From CAZTDD01 sp964612675 (GTDB taxonomy: Bacteria; Hinthialibacterota; Hinthialibacteria; Hinthialibacterales; JAKPRU01), in the NCBI GenBank assembly GCA_964612675.1, contig CAZTDD010000152.1:1-14887 (forward strand): a stretch of 14,887 nt of DNA, in the 5' to 3' direction. The position numbers were made by a program, and so were the translations under genes. The notes below the pieces were generated by a model. The model was not told where the DNA came from, did no database searches, and was given only the letters and a program-made list of their open reading frames with translations. Positions 6,292 through 14,355 of the stretch are shown here, piece after piece; position 1 is the stretch's first letter, and each line of letters starts with the position of its first letter.

Positions 6292-7431
6292 TTAGCCCTT
6301 TTTCTTGGAGGATTGCAGCTTTTCGATTTTTTCTTTCGTGACCCCTCCTTCTTGAACAAGTTTCTTTCGTTGGTCATCTGTGAGCTGCAACCACTTTCTA
6401 GCGAAATCCGGGTCAAACGAATATGTCTTTTCAGGTTGTTTGACGCCAAAAGCCAATGCGGCATCCTTAGCAAATCTGACAGCATCGTGGTGTTGCAAAG
6501 CCAGTTTGTCGGTACTACCATCGTGTTTGACTGTCTTCCATTCAGTGGTCTTATCTGGATCGACTACAAGTTGGCATCCTTCTCGTAGAGACGTCTCCTG
6601 TGGAGCAGTGAAACAGACCAAGGCGAGGCCGAGTATGTATCGTGACAAAGTTCTACTTTCTTCATTTGTTGAAGTGCCTAGTGCCCGGATAGCCACAAGG
6701 TTAAGCGCAGCATCCTTACGGATTTCACCACGGACAATAATCCCACCGTGAGTCCAGGCCGCCGGCGCATGGCTAAAACCACATTTCGACATCGCTTCCT
6801 GCTTCTTCTTGTCCTCTGGACTGTCCAATAATCCAGTTTCTACATAATCGATAGGAGGAATGTATTGAGCTGAACGGTGGAGTTGCTCAACACCGTAGGC
6901 ACGTATAACTAACCGCAAGATTCGTTGAAACTTCACCTGCGTAGCACGTGAATCCCAACTACCGAATACAATAGACGTCGGCGCGATTCGTGCTAATGGC
7001 GCAGCATCGCCCTCATCGCGAAACGCGCGGTAGGCTTTATCGAGATCGTCTGAAAGCTCAGAGAAACGTACGATAGCATCTGCAGCACGGTGACCCGCGT
7101 CGAGAATATTGATTCTCCTTTTCTCCCCGCTTTTGTTTTCTGCTTTAATGACTACTTGCGGCACAAGTTCTGAATACGGTCCCTTTTTAAATATCGGCTC
7201 AATGCGATTGCCCTGGGAACCTACACTATCGATCTGGCAAATAGTCGATCCATCTGTAAGCCTATCGATATTGTAACCGGCTTTCGACTCTTCAATCGGA
7301 TAGGTTGGTGGGAAAATGACGGCGTCTTTCCCTTCGACTGGTATCAGCCACTGCCGCATTACAATTGCCGCATACTGGCTGTCGTCCCTAATCCATTCAT
7401 CAAACTGATCCAAGTGTGATTGCTCGCTCAT
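6292..7431 (-). CDS. csb1: Csb1, Cas7-type backbone subunit (type I-G)
   Basis: A 379-residue GSU0053/Csb1 family RAMP protein expected to multimerise along the crRNA spacer as the Cas7 backbone. Visible hallmarks are the N-terminal RQWLIPVEGKDAVIFPPTYP (27-46), the mid-protein IVFGSWDSR and a hydrophobic strand in GGIIVRGEIRKDAALNLVAI. The C-terminus is lysine-rich (ends SSKKKG). ATG 7431 is preferred: AGGAGG lies exactly 6 nt upstream, and the ATG overlaps the csb3 TGA in an ATGA, giving translational coupling. An in-frame ATG at 7437 would touch the ribosome-binding site and is rejected. csb2 follows 29 nt later. Confidence 0.93.
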   Translation of the reverse strand: MSEQSHLDQFDEWIRDDSQYAAIVMRQWLIPVEGKDAVIFPPTYPIEESKAGYNIDRLTDGSTICQIDSVGSQGNRIEPIFKKGPYSELVPQVVIKAENKSGEKRRINILDAGHRAADAIVRFSELSDDLDKAYRAFRDEGDAAPLARIAPTSIVFGSWDSRATQVKFQRILRLVIRAYGVEQLHRSAQYIPPIDYVETGLLDSPEDKKKQEAMSKCGFSHAPAAWTHGGIIVRGEIRKDAALNLVAIRALGTSTNEESRTLSRYILGLALVCFTAPQETSLREGCQLVVDPDKTTEWKTVKHDGSTDKLALQHHDAVRFAKDAALAFGVKQPEKTYSFDPDFARKWLQLTDDQRKKLVQEGGVTKEKIEKLQSSKKKG

Positions 7432-8189
7432 ATCCATCCTCCTGTAATATGCGTTGCATAATTGAAAGCCTTATAACTTCCTCGTCTGGTGATGTGGAAC
7501 CGATACCTTCTCAAGTGCCCTTCGGCAATCAATGCTGAGCAGGCAGCACGTGCCGCGATAGTCGGCAGCGGCATATGCCACGTCGCATAGAAATACTCAG
7601 AACCCTCTCTGCCGGGCCGAAATCCCTGCAGGCCTATCGCAGCCAGCAATTCCACGGCTGGAAACGTACAGACTTTCATATCTTGTTCATTTGGAGAAAA
7701 TCCTACATCGAGAGTGTTCCAGGCAGAGCGAAAGTCGACACCGAAACGAGTAGTGAGTGCACGTTCAGCCTGAAATACCCCAGCAATTTCGGATGATTTC
7801 AGCACCTCTGTTGTCGCACGGCGGAGTTCCTCGACTATTTGCTTCGAAGTTTGCCGTCCCGCCCACAATTTGATGGGGGTGGTTCTGCCTCTTGCGTCTA
7901 TCCACCAGTCAATGGCTAGATCGAAAGATTCAAGTAAGACAGGGTGAAGCGCTGTGTCGCCACGATATGGATCAGTTTCTATTTCGGTTTCGTGTAGTTT
8001 ATCTGCGATGACATCGACCGGGTTGATCACGGGCTCTGATATGTGAGTCTCAAATGTATTGTCTGTAAAACATCCTTGGGTGTCCGGCCACAAGCGGTGG
8101 GCGAGCTCCAGAAGCCCGCAGCAGGCGAAGAATTGGCCTGGGTTAGTAACATCAACTTCAACTGAAAAACTTGGCTCGGCCGTGGTCAT
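7428..8189 (-). CDS. csb3: Csb3, Cas8-type subunit (type I-G)
   Basis: A 253-residue protein recognised from its N-terminal VTNPGQFFACCGLLELA (14-30), typical of the Csb3/GSU0052 family of I-G systems, and from its place between cas3 and csb1. The family is treated as the Cas8 (large-subunit) equivalent that would help recognise the PAM and recruit Cas3; this role is inferred from its position and relatives, not from a catalytic motif. The ATG overlaps the cas3 TGA stop as ATGA, with GGAGGT 7 nt upstream, and its own TGA overlaps the csb1 ATG in the same way. It is short for a Cas8, and no separate small-subunit gene is present. Confidence 0.85.
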   Translation of the reverse strand: MTTAEPSFSVEVDVTNPGQFFACCGLLELAHRLWPDTQGCFTDNTFETHISEPVINPVDVIADKLHETEIETDPYRGDTALHPVLLESFDLAIDWWIDARGRTTPIKLWAGRQTSKQIVEELRRATTEVLKSSEIAGVFQAERALTTRFGVDFRSAWNTLDVGFSPNEQDMKVCTFPAVELLAAIGLQGFRPGREGSEYFYATWHMPLPTIAARAACSALIAEGHLRRYRFHITRRGSYKAFNYATHITGGWI

Positions 8190-10963
8190 TCTCGTACCTC
8201 CATAGATCTCTGTTCAGTGGTTTCCTGCGACGCCGCTGTGTCGGCGCAACGTAGCAGCGATTCCAGCCACGCCAGTCCCCAATGCCCAAATCGCTGCTGA
8301 AGCCGGGCGAAACGGCGCATGACTTCATGAGCCGCCTTCTCGTTTTCGTCAGTTGTTCTTTCGATATCAAAAGCGTCGAATTTGAAGTGCGGCCGACCGT
8401 GACCGTGATGGGTCGCAATCAGGTGCAGAATCAAATCCTGTTCCTGTTCAGGATGTACTTGTACTTCCGGATCGGCAGCCGCCTCCAGGACAGAACCGAA
8501 TTCATGCCGGAATCCTCCCAATAGCCGCACGTTCATTCCACGTCGCCCAGGCTTCGCGAGAGGTTGTTCGCCCGTATTGTAGATCGCCTGTTGCCAGATC
8601 CGACGTTTCTTTCCAACATCGTGCCACTTCGCCGCTATGGCGACCGCCTTACAAATATCGTTGGGAAGGTTGAGAGATTCAGTTATACGGGTGACGTGAG
8701 ATACGACTTGTTCCGTATGTTGTTGAAGTGTTGGTTGTCCTCGATAACCTACCGCTTCAACATTGTCTAAGGATTTGTTTCGTGGCTCGACGAGAAGCAG
8801 AAGGTAACGAGCTTCTATCTCGTCCTCTCCACCGTCAGGTTGTTCCCGAAGAGGAATCAGACGCGACACGACCATGTCATGCCGTCGTCCGAGTTGCAGA
8901 CCTGCCTCCTGCGGGGAACCGCACTCCAATTGCATGACCGTTTCCGAGTCGACATCAATCTCGGCGTCTTCCAGCGTGTCCAGTTTCTGTACTCTACAGG
9001 TCTCGTCCCTGTAATTGAGAAGTAAGCGGAGTCGTTTGCCTTCGTATTCTGCTATATCCGACGCTGCGCTTGAAAACGCAGAGCCGCCGTCAAGCATTCC
9101 CTCGTTGGTCAATCCGCCCGCTTCAACCGGCAAAATGAGGGTGCGATACGCAAGCCTGTCTTTGTCACGTCTGATGACGTCATCGAGTGTCCGAATTTCG
9201 GCACGACCATACTCATCTAGTAGAACCAGGGGGAAGGCTTTTCCCTTCAATCGATTATTCATTCGTTTCAGCTGGCTGAATATGCGGTCGGTGCGATCCC
9301 GAAGCTTCTCTTGCGCTTCAATGCGGCAAGCTGAGAACCAATCTTCAATGGAATCCGCATCGAGTTTGTATTTGCCGAGGAGTGCTGTCTCCTTTCGCCA
9401 TATTACGTAGCTCTCAGGAGGGGCGTTCGTCAATCCGTGTAAATAAGGGGCTATCTCAGGTCGTGCGGGAATCCTCTCCCGGACACTGGTCAGCGACCAC
9501 AGGTCGACCAAGATATCCGTAATCGGCATCATGCTGGGTTCTGGGATAGAAGCCTGCCGTTTCTCTTCTTCGGTCATGCTTTGAAGCAGACCTTGAAGTG
9601 ATTTTGGGCTGGCATCGTACGCCCCATCGTCCTGGTCTTCCTGTTTGCCCAGTCGCCTAAGCATCTGTCCAGTTTGCTCCGCAGCGTTGTCAAAACCGTT
9701 CACTTTCTTTTTCGTCTCTTTGTCTTCTTTGGCGAGTAAGACGTCGATCCGCGATGACTTTCTACCGCACCTGTTAACACGGCCGAGCCGCTGGACCATC
9801 GCCTTCAGAAAGGTCAAATCACAGACGATATGATCGGCATCCAAATCAATACCCACTTCGCCCGCCGACGTACTGACCAAATACAGGGTGGATTCGACCG
9901 ATGACCCGTGATTCAAAAAGGCGTGATAAATGGGATTCTCTCTAACAAGCCTGTCTCTTTCGTGTCCGCGCATGGTACCTGTCAGAAGAGCGGTACGATT
10001 TGTATCTCGCCTCCCCATTCTCTTCTGCAATTCGGTGAGGATTTTCCCCGCATCTTGTGGCGAACGAACGTAAATCAGTACTTTCGACGGGGCATTTTCG
10101 TGTTTAAAGGCATAATCCACGATTGTCTCGTGCAGCTTTTCCGAATCAATTTCGTGGAGATACAGAGACTTGTGTGCATTCAAACGATCTTGGACAACCG
10201 GGTCCTTCTCGTCCTCTGGTTCTAGAGTCAGAACTTCGCTCTCACTTGTAGTTGAAGGGGTCGCGGACAGCTCGACTACACGCGTGTGGGGAAGCCAGTG
10301 CGTCTCCTTCTGTGCTTCGGCTACTTGGCGAAGAAGGTTCCCGAAGGCGGGCGTGAGGTGTGCCTCATCAAGGACGATCAATGTATCTTGCCCGATTAGC
10401 CCCGCATGGTGAGGACGCATCCGGTAGCTGTCTCCGTATCCTGAGAACAGCAGTTTGCTACCGATCATATCGACGGTTCCAATAATGATCGCGGGGCGGG
10501 CAGGGTCTGCTTTCCACTCTTCGTTATCTGCCAATTCTCCGCGAAGCGTGCTTATTGCGACTGGAACTTCGTTCGAGACGGCAAGACCGGACAGCCGATG
10601 AAGAATCGATTTCAGGGTTGTGGAATGTACTTTCCATTGATCATTGTCCGGATGCAGCAATCGTTCACGCATCTGTTCGGTCACGTGCGTTGCTTGATCG
10701 ACAACAGTCCTACGGTTGACGATGTACACTAAACGGCGCGGCACGTGAGATGTAGCAGCATCTGGAGACGCAGATTCACCAAGGGCAATGAGCCATATCG
10801 GGATGATTGACGTTTTGCCTAAACCGGTTGGTAGATTGACGTACCGGAACGGCTCTCCGCTCCTGAGCTTACGGAATAATCGCCTTTGCCATCGGAAAGG
10901 GGCCTTTCCCGTAAGTGCTTTGAACGATTCATCGAAGTTCGTGAGGTCTTCCATCGTATTCAC
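8186..10963 (-). CDS. cas3: Cas3 helicase-nuclease with C-terminal HD domain
   Basis: A 925-residue Cas3 in the reversed domain order typical of type I-G: helicase first, HD nuclease last. Helicase motifs: Q-motif-like PFRWQ at 22-26, Walker A PTGLGKT at 45-51, DEAH at 199-202, SAT at 233-235 and QRLGRVNRCGR at 391-401. HD nuclease: KWHDVGK with His781/Asp782, RHE at 819-821, THHGH at 851-855 and Asp908 in LRCAD. In this family it is recruited to target-bound Cascade, unwinds DNA 3' to 5' and degrades it. The GTG start at 10963 overlaps the TGA of the upstream small ORF as GTGA, matching the 4-nt overlaps further down the operon. An ATG three codons later (10954) is an alternative. All catalytic motifs are intact. 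Confidence 0.96.
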   Translation of the reverse strand: MNTMEDLTNFDESFKALTGKAPFRWQRRLFRKLRSGEPFRYVNLPTGLGKTSIIPIWLIALGESASPDAATSHVPRRLVYIVNRRTVVDQATHVTEQMRERLLHPDNDQWKVHSTTLKSILHRLSGLAVSNEVPVAISTLRGELADNEEWKADPARPAIIIGTVDMIGSKLLFSGYGDSYRMRPHHAGLIGQDTLIVLDEAHLTPAFGNLLRQVAEAQKETHWLPHTRVVELSATPSTTSESEVLTLEPEDEKDPVVQDRLNAHKSLYLHEIDSEKLHETIVDYAFKHENAPSKVLIYVRSPQDAGKILTELQKRMGRRDTNRTALLTGTMRGHERDRLVRENPIYHAFLNHGSSVESTLYLVSTSAGEVGIDLDADHIVCDLTFLKAMVQRLGRVNRCGRKSSRIDVLLAKEDKETKKKVNGFDNAAEQTGQMLRRLGKQEDQDDGAYDASPKSLQGLLQSMTEEEKRQASIPEPSMMPITDILVDLWSLTSVRERIPARPEIAPYLHGLTNAPPESYVIWRKETALLGKYKLDADSIEDWFSACRIEAQEKLRDRTDRIFSQLKRMNNRLKGKAFPLVLLDEYGRAEIRTLDDVIRRDKDRLAYRTLILPVEAGGLTNEGMLDGGSAFSSAASDIAEYEGKRLRLLLNYRDETCRVQKLDTLEDAEIDVDSETVMQLECGSPQEAGLQLGRRHDMVVSRLIPLREQPDGGEDEIEARYLLLLVEPRNKSLDNVEAVGYRGQPTLQQHTEQVVSHVTRITESLNLPNDICKAVAIAAKWHDVGKKRRIWQQAIYNTGEQPLAKPGRRGMNVRLLGGFRHEFGSVLEAAADPEVQVHPEQEQDLILHLIATHHGHGRPHFKFDAFDIERTTDENEKAAHEVMRRFARLQQRFGHWGLAWLESLLRCADTAASQETTEQRSMEVRE

Positions 10964-11106
10964 TCGTTTCGCAAAAGTTTTGTTGCGCTATAACGGCAAT
11001 CTGACCCAGTCCTAGCCCTGGCTCGTTTCTTCTCCGCAAACTCAACCTGAAACCGAAACGGCACATGCCTCGTAGCTTTTTCAAAGAACTCCTTAAACGT
11101 CGTCAT
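10960..11106 (-). CDS. Small ORF resembling a truncated Cas3 N-terminus
   Basis: A 48-codon frame with a strong start: ATG 11106 is preceded by GGAGG and a 6-nt spacer. Its TGA overlaps the cas3 GTG start (GTGA), so it looks translated and coupled to cas3. The protein reads TTFKEFFEKATRHVPFRFQ at 2-20, which aligns without gaps to the start of the adjacent Cas3 (TNFDESFKALTGKAPFRWQ at 8-26): T, F, E, F, T, P, F, R and Q are shared. Further on RTGSDCR could be a decayed Walker A (TGSGKT type). I infer a remnant or partial duplication of a Cas3 N-terminus, perhaps kept as a leader peptide that drives cas3 translation. No other family is recognised. Confidence 0.6.
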   Translation of the reverse strand: MTTFKEFFEKATRHVPFRFQVEFAEKKRARARTGSDCRYSATKLLRNE

Positions 11107-11202
11107 GGCGGTCCTCCGGCATGGATTTTCCATAAAAGGGAAAATGAATATCGACAAATGTCATTGGTTTTGATTCCTCCAAACCGGCAGGACGAAACAA
11201 CA

Positions 11203-11211
11203 CATATAACA
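11203..11211 (-). promoter_or_regulatory. Candidate -10 element for the interference operon
   Basis: On the minus strand TGT is followed by TATATG, an extended -10-like sequence about 97 nt upstream of the small ORF. No good -35 box stands at the right distance, so this is tentative. Confidence 0.25.
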
Positions 11212-11383
11212 CATCACAGTCCCACCAATGTTTTACAACAGCACAGCACAGCAACACCTGGGAGAACAATAACACAGACGTCGAGAGGTGTATATTCCCC
11301 AAAAGGGGCGGGGGTGTGGATCTTCAATGGGCTGGATCAATCGATATATGGACCGCACCGAAGGATGTGGCGAAAGCGTCTCC

Positions 11384-11428
11384 AAAAACCAGCGACGGCT
11401 GAATACCGCCCTTCAGCGGCACCAGGTT
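11384..11428 (-). terminator. Probable intrinsic terminator of the propeller gene
   Basis: On the minus strand two 17-nt arms (11428-11412 and 11403-11387) pair at 12 positions plus one G-T pair, closing on GCTGAA/TTCAGC with an 8-nt loop, and run into TTTTT (11388-11384). It lies 27 nt past the stop of the gene at 11455-12858 and would insulate the cas operon from it. The stem is imperfect. Confidence 0.5.
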
Positions 11429-11454
11429 TCCGATTGTCGTTACATAGACGTTCC

Positions 11455-12858
11455 TCACGGACTGTAATAGTTATGCGTACGTTTGCTGCGCGCGTAATGC
11501 TGCTGTTTCCACAGCCGGGGGCGATCCGGATTGGGATTGGCGGCATCGTTCCAGTAAACGTGTAGCGTGTTTCCGTTCAGGACAATCAGTTCCTCGCGCC
11601 AGTCGCCGGTTACATCGGCCACATAAAGCCGCGCCGCTTTCTCTTTGAACCGCGCAACAAATGAACCGGTCATCGGATCGAAGATCGCGACATCGCCTTC
11701 GGTGTGGCGCTCTTTCGCGGCGGCAAGTTGTTTGGTCTCGCCGGTCCAGTCGATGGTGTGGATCACTTCCACCCCGGCCTTTGTCCAATCCGATGGGGCA
11801 ACCGTGTCGAGCTCATAGTGCGCGATCATCTCTCCTTCGGCGTCGAACACGAAGGGTTTCTGGTACTCGTTGAACCGGCTCCGACACCAGATTTCAAGAC
11901 CGGGCGCGTCGAGATCGAATTCGCCTACCGCTGCGTTCTGCGGTTCCCACTGCCGATAGTGAGTCTGCCAAAGAACCCGTTCGCGGGTGTACAGAAATAC
12001 GCGGTTTCCGGGGAGATCGCCCCGTCGACCGCCTTCCTCCAGTGCAACCACCTCCAGACCGGGAATATCCGGCCGAACGTCGTACACAAAAATCGAATCA
12101 ATATGGCCCCGTAGCGGGATATTGCAAAGAAACTCCCCGTCTGCGCTGACCACCTGGCCGCCGAGGACCTCATCCTTTCCATCGCCGTTGAGGTCTGCGA
12201 GACGTGCGCCGTTGTGCGCGCAGGTCGTAAAATCGGCCCGTTGCCAGAGCGGCGTATATCGATGGTTCCGGAGATCTTCCAGCTTGTACGCGGCGATGTG
12301 ATGCCCCACACGGTACCCGTCGTTATTGGTGGTCTGAATGAACAGGTCTCGGTCGCCCTCGCCTCGGAAATTGGCGATAGCAAGGTGTTCCCATCGGTCG
12401 GTTCCGTCCGGATGGGGCGGTTGTGCGGTCCATTTTTCTTTGCCGTTGTTACCGTTTACGACGTGCAACACGCTGTCGTTCGTGAAGTAGAGAACCTCGG
12501 TTTTGTTGTCCCCATCGATATCGCCGGCTGTCACACCCGGCCCGTTGTGGCCCGGCAGGCCGACACGTTCCGACGATTCACCCACCCGGACATCCACTTT
12601 GTGTATCCAGAGGCGAGTTCCATTATTCGCGTACGCCGCCACGTGTCCGGGCACAGTGACGAGGTAGTCCATCCGCCCGTCATCGTCGATGTCCCACACC
12701 ACAATACCCCCGGCGGAGGTTTCCGGGGCGGGGATATCCAACTTGATCGTGAACGGATTCGCGCTGTACGGTTCACCGTCGGATGCATGCACATATCCGC
12801 ATACAGTTATTGTCGCACAAGCCGCGCAAGCAAAGAAAAGAACAGAACGGTATATCAT
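11455..12858 (-). CDS. Exported FG-GAP/PL11-like beta-propeller protein
   Basis: A 467-residue secreted protein. Start ATG 12858 follows AGGAGG with a 6-nt spacer. Residues 1-25 form a signal peptide (MIYRSVLFFACAACATITV, then a likely cut near VHA-SD); an upstream in-frame start at 12897 would bury it. The body has repeated calcium-loop-like motifs of FG-GAP/VCBS blades: DIDDDG at 56-61, DIDGDNKTE and DLNGDGKDE. The middle (GHIDSIFVYDVRPDIPGLEV) and the C-terminal DWREELIV segment resemble the eight-bladed propeller of family 11 rhamnogalacturonan lyases, so it may bind or cleave pectic polysaccharide outside the cytoplasm. Catalytic residues cannot be confirmed by eye, and it could be a non-enzymatic relative. 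It reads in the cas direction but has its own terminator and seems unrelated to defence. Confidence 0.8.
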   Translation of the reverse strand: MIYRSVLFFACAACATITVCGYVHASDGEPYSANPFTIKLDIPAPETSAGGIVVWDIDDDGRMDYLVTVPGHVAAYANNGTRLWIHKVDVRVGESSERVGLPGHNGPGVTAGDIDGDNKTEVLYFTNDSVLHVVNGNNGKEKWTAQPPHPDGTDRWEHLAIANFRGEGDRDLFIQTTNNDGYRVGHHIAAYKLEDLRNHRYTPLWQRADFTTCAHNGARLADLNGDGKDEVLGGQVVSADGEFLCNIPLRGHIDSIFVYDVRPDIPGLEVVALEEGGRRGDLPGNRVFLYTRERVLWQTHYRQWEPQNAAVGEFDLDAPGLEIWCRSRFNEYQKPFVFDAEGEMIAHYELDTVAPSDWTKAGVEVIHTIDWTGETKQLAAAKERHTEGDVAIFDPMTGSFVARFKEKAARLYVADVTGDWREELIVLNGNTLHVYWNDAANPNPDRPRLWKQQHYARSKRTHNYYSP

Positions 12859-13437
12859 CGAAAACCTCCTGGGGATCTCGGCGGTCAATTCGGCCATGAA
12901 CGGAAGTCCGCCGTTTTTGAACCTTAACTGCTCTCCGTTCAGCGTTCAAGGAGGTACGGAAAGTAGCACCGGGTAGTACCCCCAGGCGAAACGATGCAGA
13001 ACGTCCTTGTATCCCTGAATCACTCCGCGGAATTTTCTGTCGTTTTCTCGCCTCTTCCGGCAAGCCTTGAAGACCGAATACGGTCTACAACCAATTAACG
13101 CGCTGTGCGGGATTCCAGAAGCATGCCAATCCAAAAACCTTCCGCAAAACATATGCAACGTTGGCCGCGCGTTCCGATCCATCAGTCCCGGTCAAGGTTT
13201 TTCAGCGTCAGTGGGGCCACTCGGGTGTACAGACCACCCTTAACTATTGCGTGGACGTTGACGATACTGCTTTTCATCATGGTGCGGATCTTGTCGCATC
13301 ATGATTCTACGGGCCGTTTTTTCCATTTCTGAGCATCATGGATGGCCCATTGTGCAGTGGGCACTCCCCATGATACAGAATCTCCACGGGTCCGTTCCTT
13401 CCAGTACCCTAAAACAGAGGTTGCGATTGAAACACTC
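12859..13437. other. Intergenic stretch between divergent genes
   Basis: 579 nt between two divergently transcribed genes. It holds the frameshifted small ORF described at 13085-13280 and otherwise no supported gene. Several CATCATG/CATGAT motifs occur between 13275 and 13375, and an imperfect hairpin (GCCCATTG/CAGTGGGC) lies near 13345-13362. No confident promoter is seen for either flanking gene. Confidence 0.5.
13085..13280 (-). pseudogene. Frameshifted small conserved ORF (uncharacterised)
   Basis: The first frame runs from ATG 13280 to TGA 13182 (32 residues, ending APLTLKNLDRD). A second frame one base out runs from there to TAG at 13087-13085 and contains DGSERAANVAYVLRKVFG and then ACFWNPAQRVNWL. 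Removing one T from the run at the junction (AAAAACCTTGACC) would join them into one protein of about 65 residues. From memory the second segment resembles short uncharacterised proteins annotated in several environmental bacterial genomes; this is recollection, not a search. There is no ribosome-binding site at 13280. It may be a decayed gene or a copy of a dispersed repeat that happens to be open. Confidence 0.35.
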
Positions 13438-14355
13438 ATGATCCACCGATTCACTCGATTTTTCGCTATTTGCGCTACCGCTCTTTCCTGCTGTTCGATA
13501 CAAAGCGAACTCGCACAGGCCGAAGTGCTATTCGAAATCGACTCGCTCTATCATCACGTTCGCGTCACCGAGGAAGGCGACTATCGTTACCTTTCATTCG
13601 ATCGCACACGCGGTTCTCAAAGCGTAGTCAATACAAGCGATCTGGACGAGCTCAAATTCCCCTACACGCGGGCAATGTTTACCGCACTCGCTTTCCTACA
13701 TCACACTCCCGAGCGTGTGCTCTTTGTGGGGCTCGGCGGCGGGACAATGCCACGGATCATGGCAAAGTATTTCCCAGAATGCCAAATCGATATCGCTGAA
13801 ATCGATCCCGTCGTCGTCCGGGTTGCAAAGAGATTCTTCTTCTTCGACCCAACACCGCAGATGGACGTTCATACCCAGGACGGTCGTCAATTTCTGCGTC
13901 GAACTCCACACAAATACGATCTGATTTTTCTCGACGCGTACAATCATCAGAGCATTCCGTTTCATTTGACCACAATCGAGTTTTTCAGAATCGTGAAGAA
14001 GAAAACCAAAGAGGATGGGGCCGTTGCCTCCAATGTATGGAGTCCCAGCTCGAATGAGTATCATTACGCTCAAATCAAGACACTTCAGGAGGTTTTTCCG
14101 AAGGTCTATGAAATAAAGGCAACCGGGTCGAGCAATCACATTTTCATTTCCACTCTTCGTCCAGACGATATAACAGCGAAGGATTTGCGTAATCGCATGG
14201 AAGCGATAAAGGAGCAGGTAAATCTGCCGTATAATTTCGATCCGTATATTGCCACGTCTAAAGACATTACCGACAAAAACATAGATGCCGATCACCTGAC
14301 GGACGATTTCGCACCGGTGGAGCTTCTCCGGGCGCAAAAGGCGGACAATCGATGA
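13438..14355 (+). CDS. Spermidine-synthase-like protein with signal peptide
   Basis: A 305-residue protein with the Rossmann fold of polyamine aminopropyltransferases: VLFVGLGGGTM at 94-104 (SAM/dcSAM loop), acidic Glu121 and Asp123 in IAEIDPVV, DGRQFL at 148-153 and FLDAYNH at 164-170. Residues 1-28 look like a signal peptide (basic MIHRFTR, hydrophobic FFAICATALSCC, cut near AQA-E), so it may be exported. The usual synthase motif GGGDG is GGGTM here, so true spermidine synthesis is doubtful. Start ATG 13438 is chosen for the signal peptide; the frame is open to 13342 and the ribosome-binding site is weak. Its TGA overlaps the next gene's ATG (ATGA). In many bacteria these two parts are fused as one membrane-bound spermidine-synthase-like protein. 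Confidence 0.78.
   Translation: MIHRFTRFFAICATALSCCSIQSELAQAEVLFEIDSLYHHVRVTEEGDYRYLSFDRTRGSQSVVNTSDLDELKFPYTRAMFTALAFLHHTPERVLFVGLGGGTMPRIMAKYFPECQIDIAEIDPVVVRVAKRFFFFDPTPQMDVHTQDGRQFLRRTPHKYDLIFLDAYNHQSIPFHLTTIEFFRIVKKKTKEDGAVASNVWSPSSNEYHYAQIKTLQEVFPKVYEIKATGSSNHIFISTLRPDDITAKDLRNRMEAIKEQVNLPYNFDPYIATSKDITDKNIDADHLTDDFAPVELLRAQKADNR

Larger units (their letters stand above)
11107..11454. other. Intergenic stretch upstream of the cas operon
   Basis: 348 nt without a credible gene. It contains the terminator of the upstream propeller gene (11384-11428), an AT-richer section with TGTGTTA-type repeats and CAGCA-type short tandem repeats around 11234-11252, and a weak promoter candidate at 11203-11211. 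A 69-codon frame at 11093-11302 has no ribosome-binding site or recognisable domain. The operon promoter is expected here. Confidence 0.5.

Noticed and set aside
11093..11302. 69-codon minus-strand frame with a hydrophobic start, considered as a small toxin
   Set aside because: No ribosome-binding site, overlaps the better-supported small ORF in another frame, and no family resemblance.
11328..11337. CTTCAATGGG, a 10-nt match to the CRISPR repeat upstream of the cas operon (possible CreA-type pseudo-repeat)
   Set aside because: Only the handle part matches, no stem-loop lies beside it, and a 9-nt match to the same motif inside cas3 near 9338 shows how readily it occurs by chance.
12946..13182. 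78-codon minus-strand frame in the gap before the synthase-like gene
   Set aside because: Overlaps the frameshifted small ORF in a third frame and has no ribosome-binding site or known motif.
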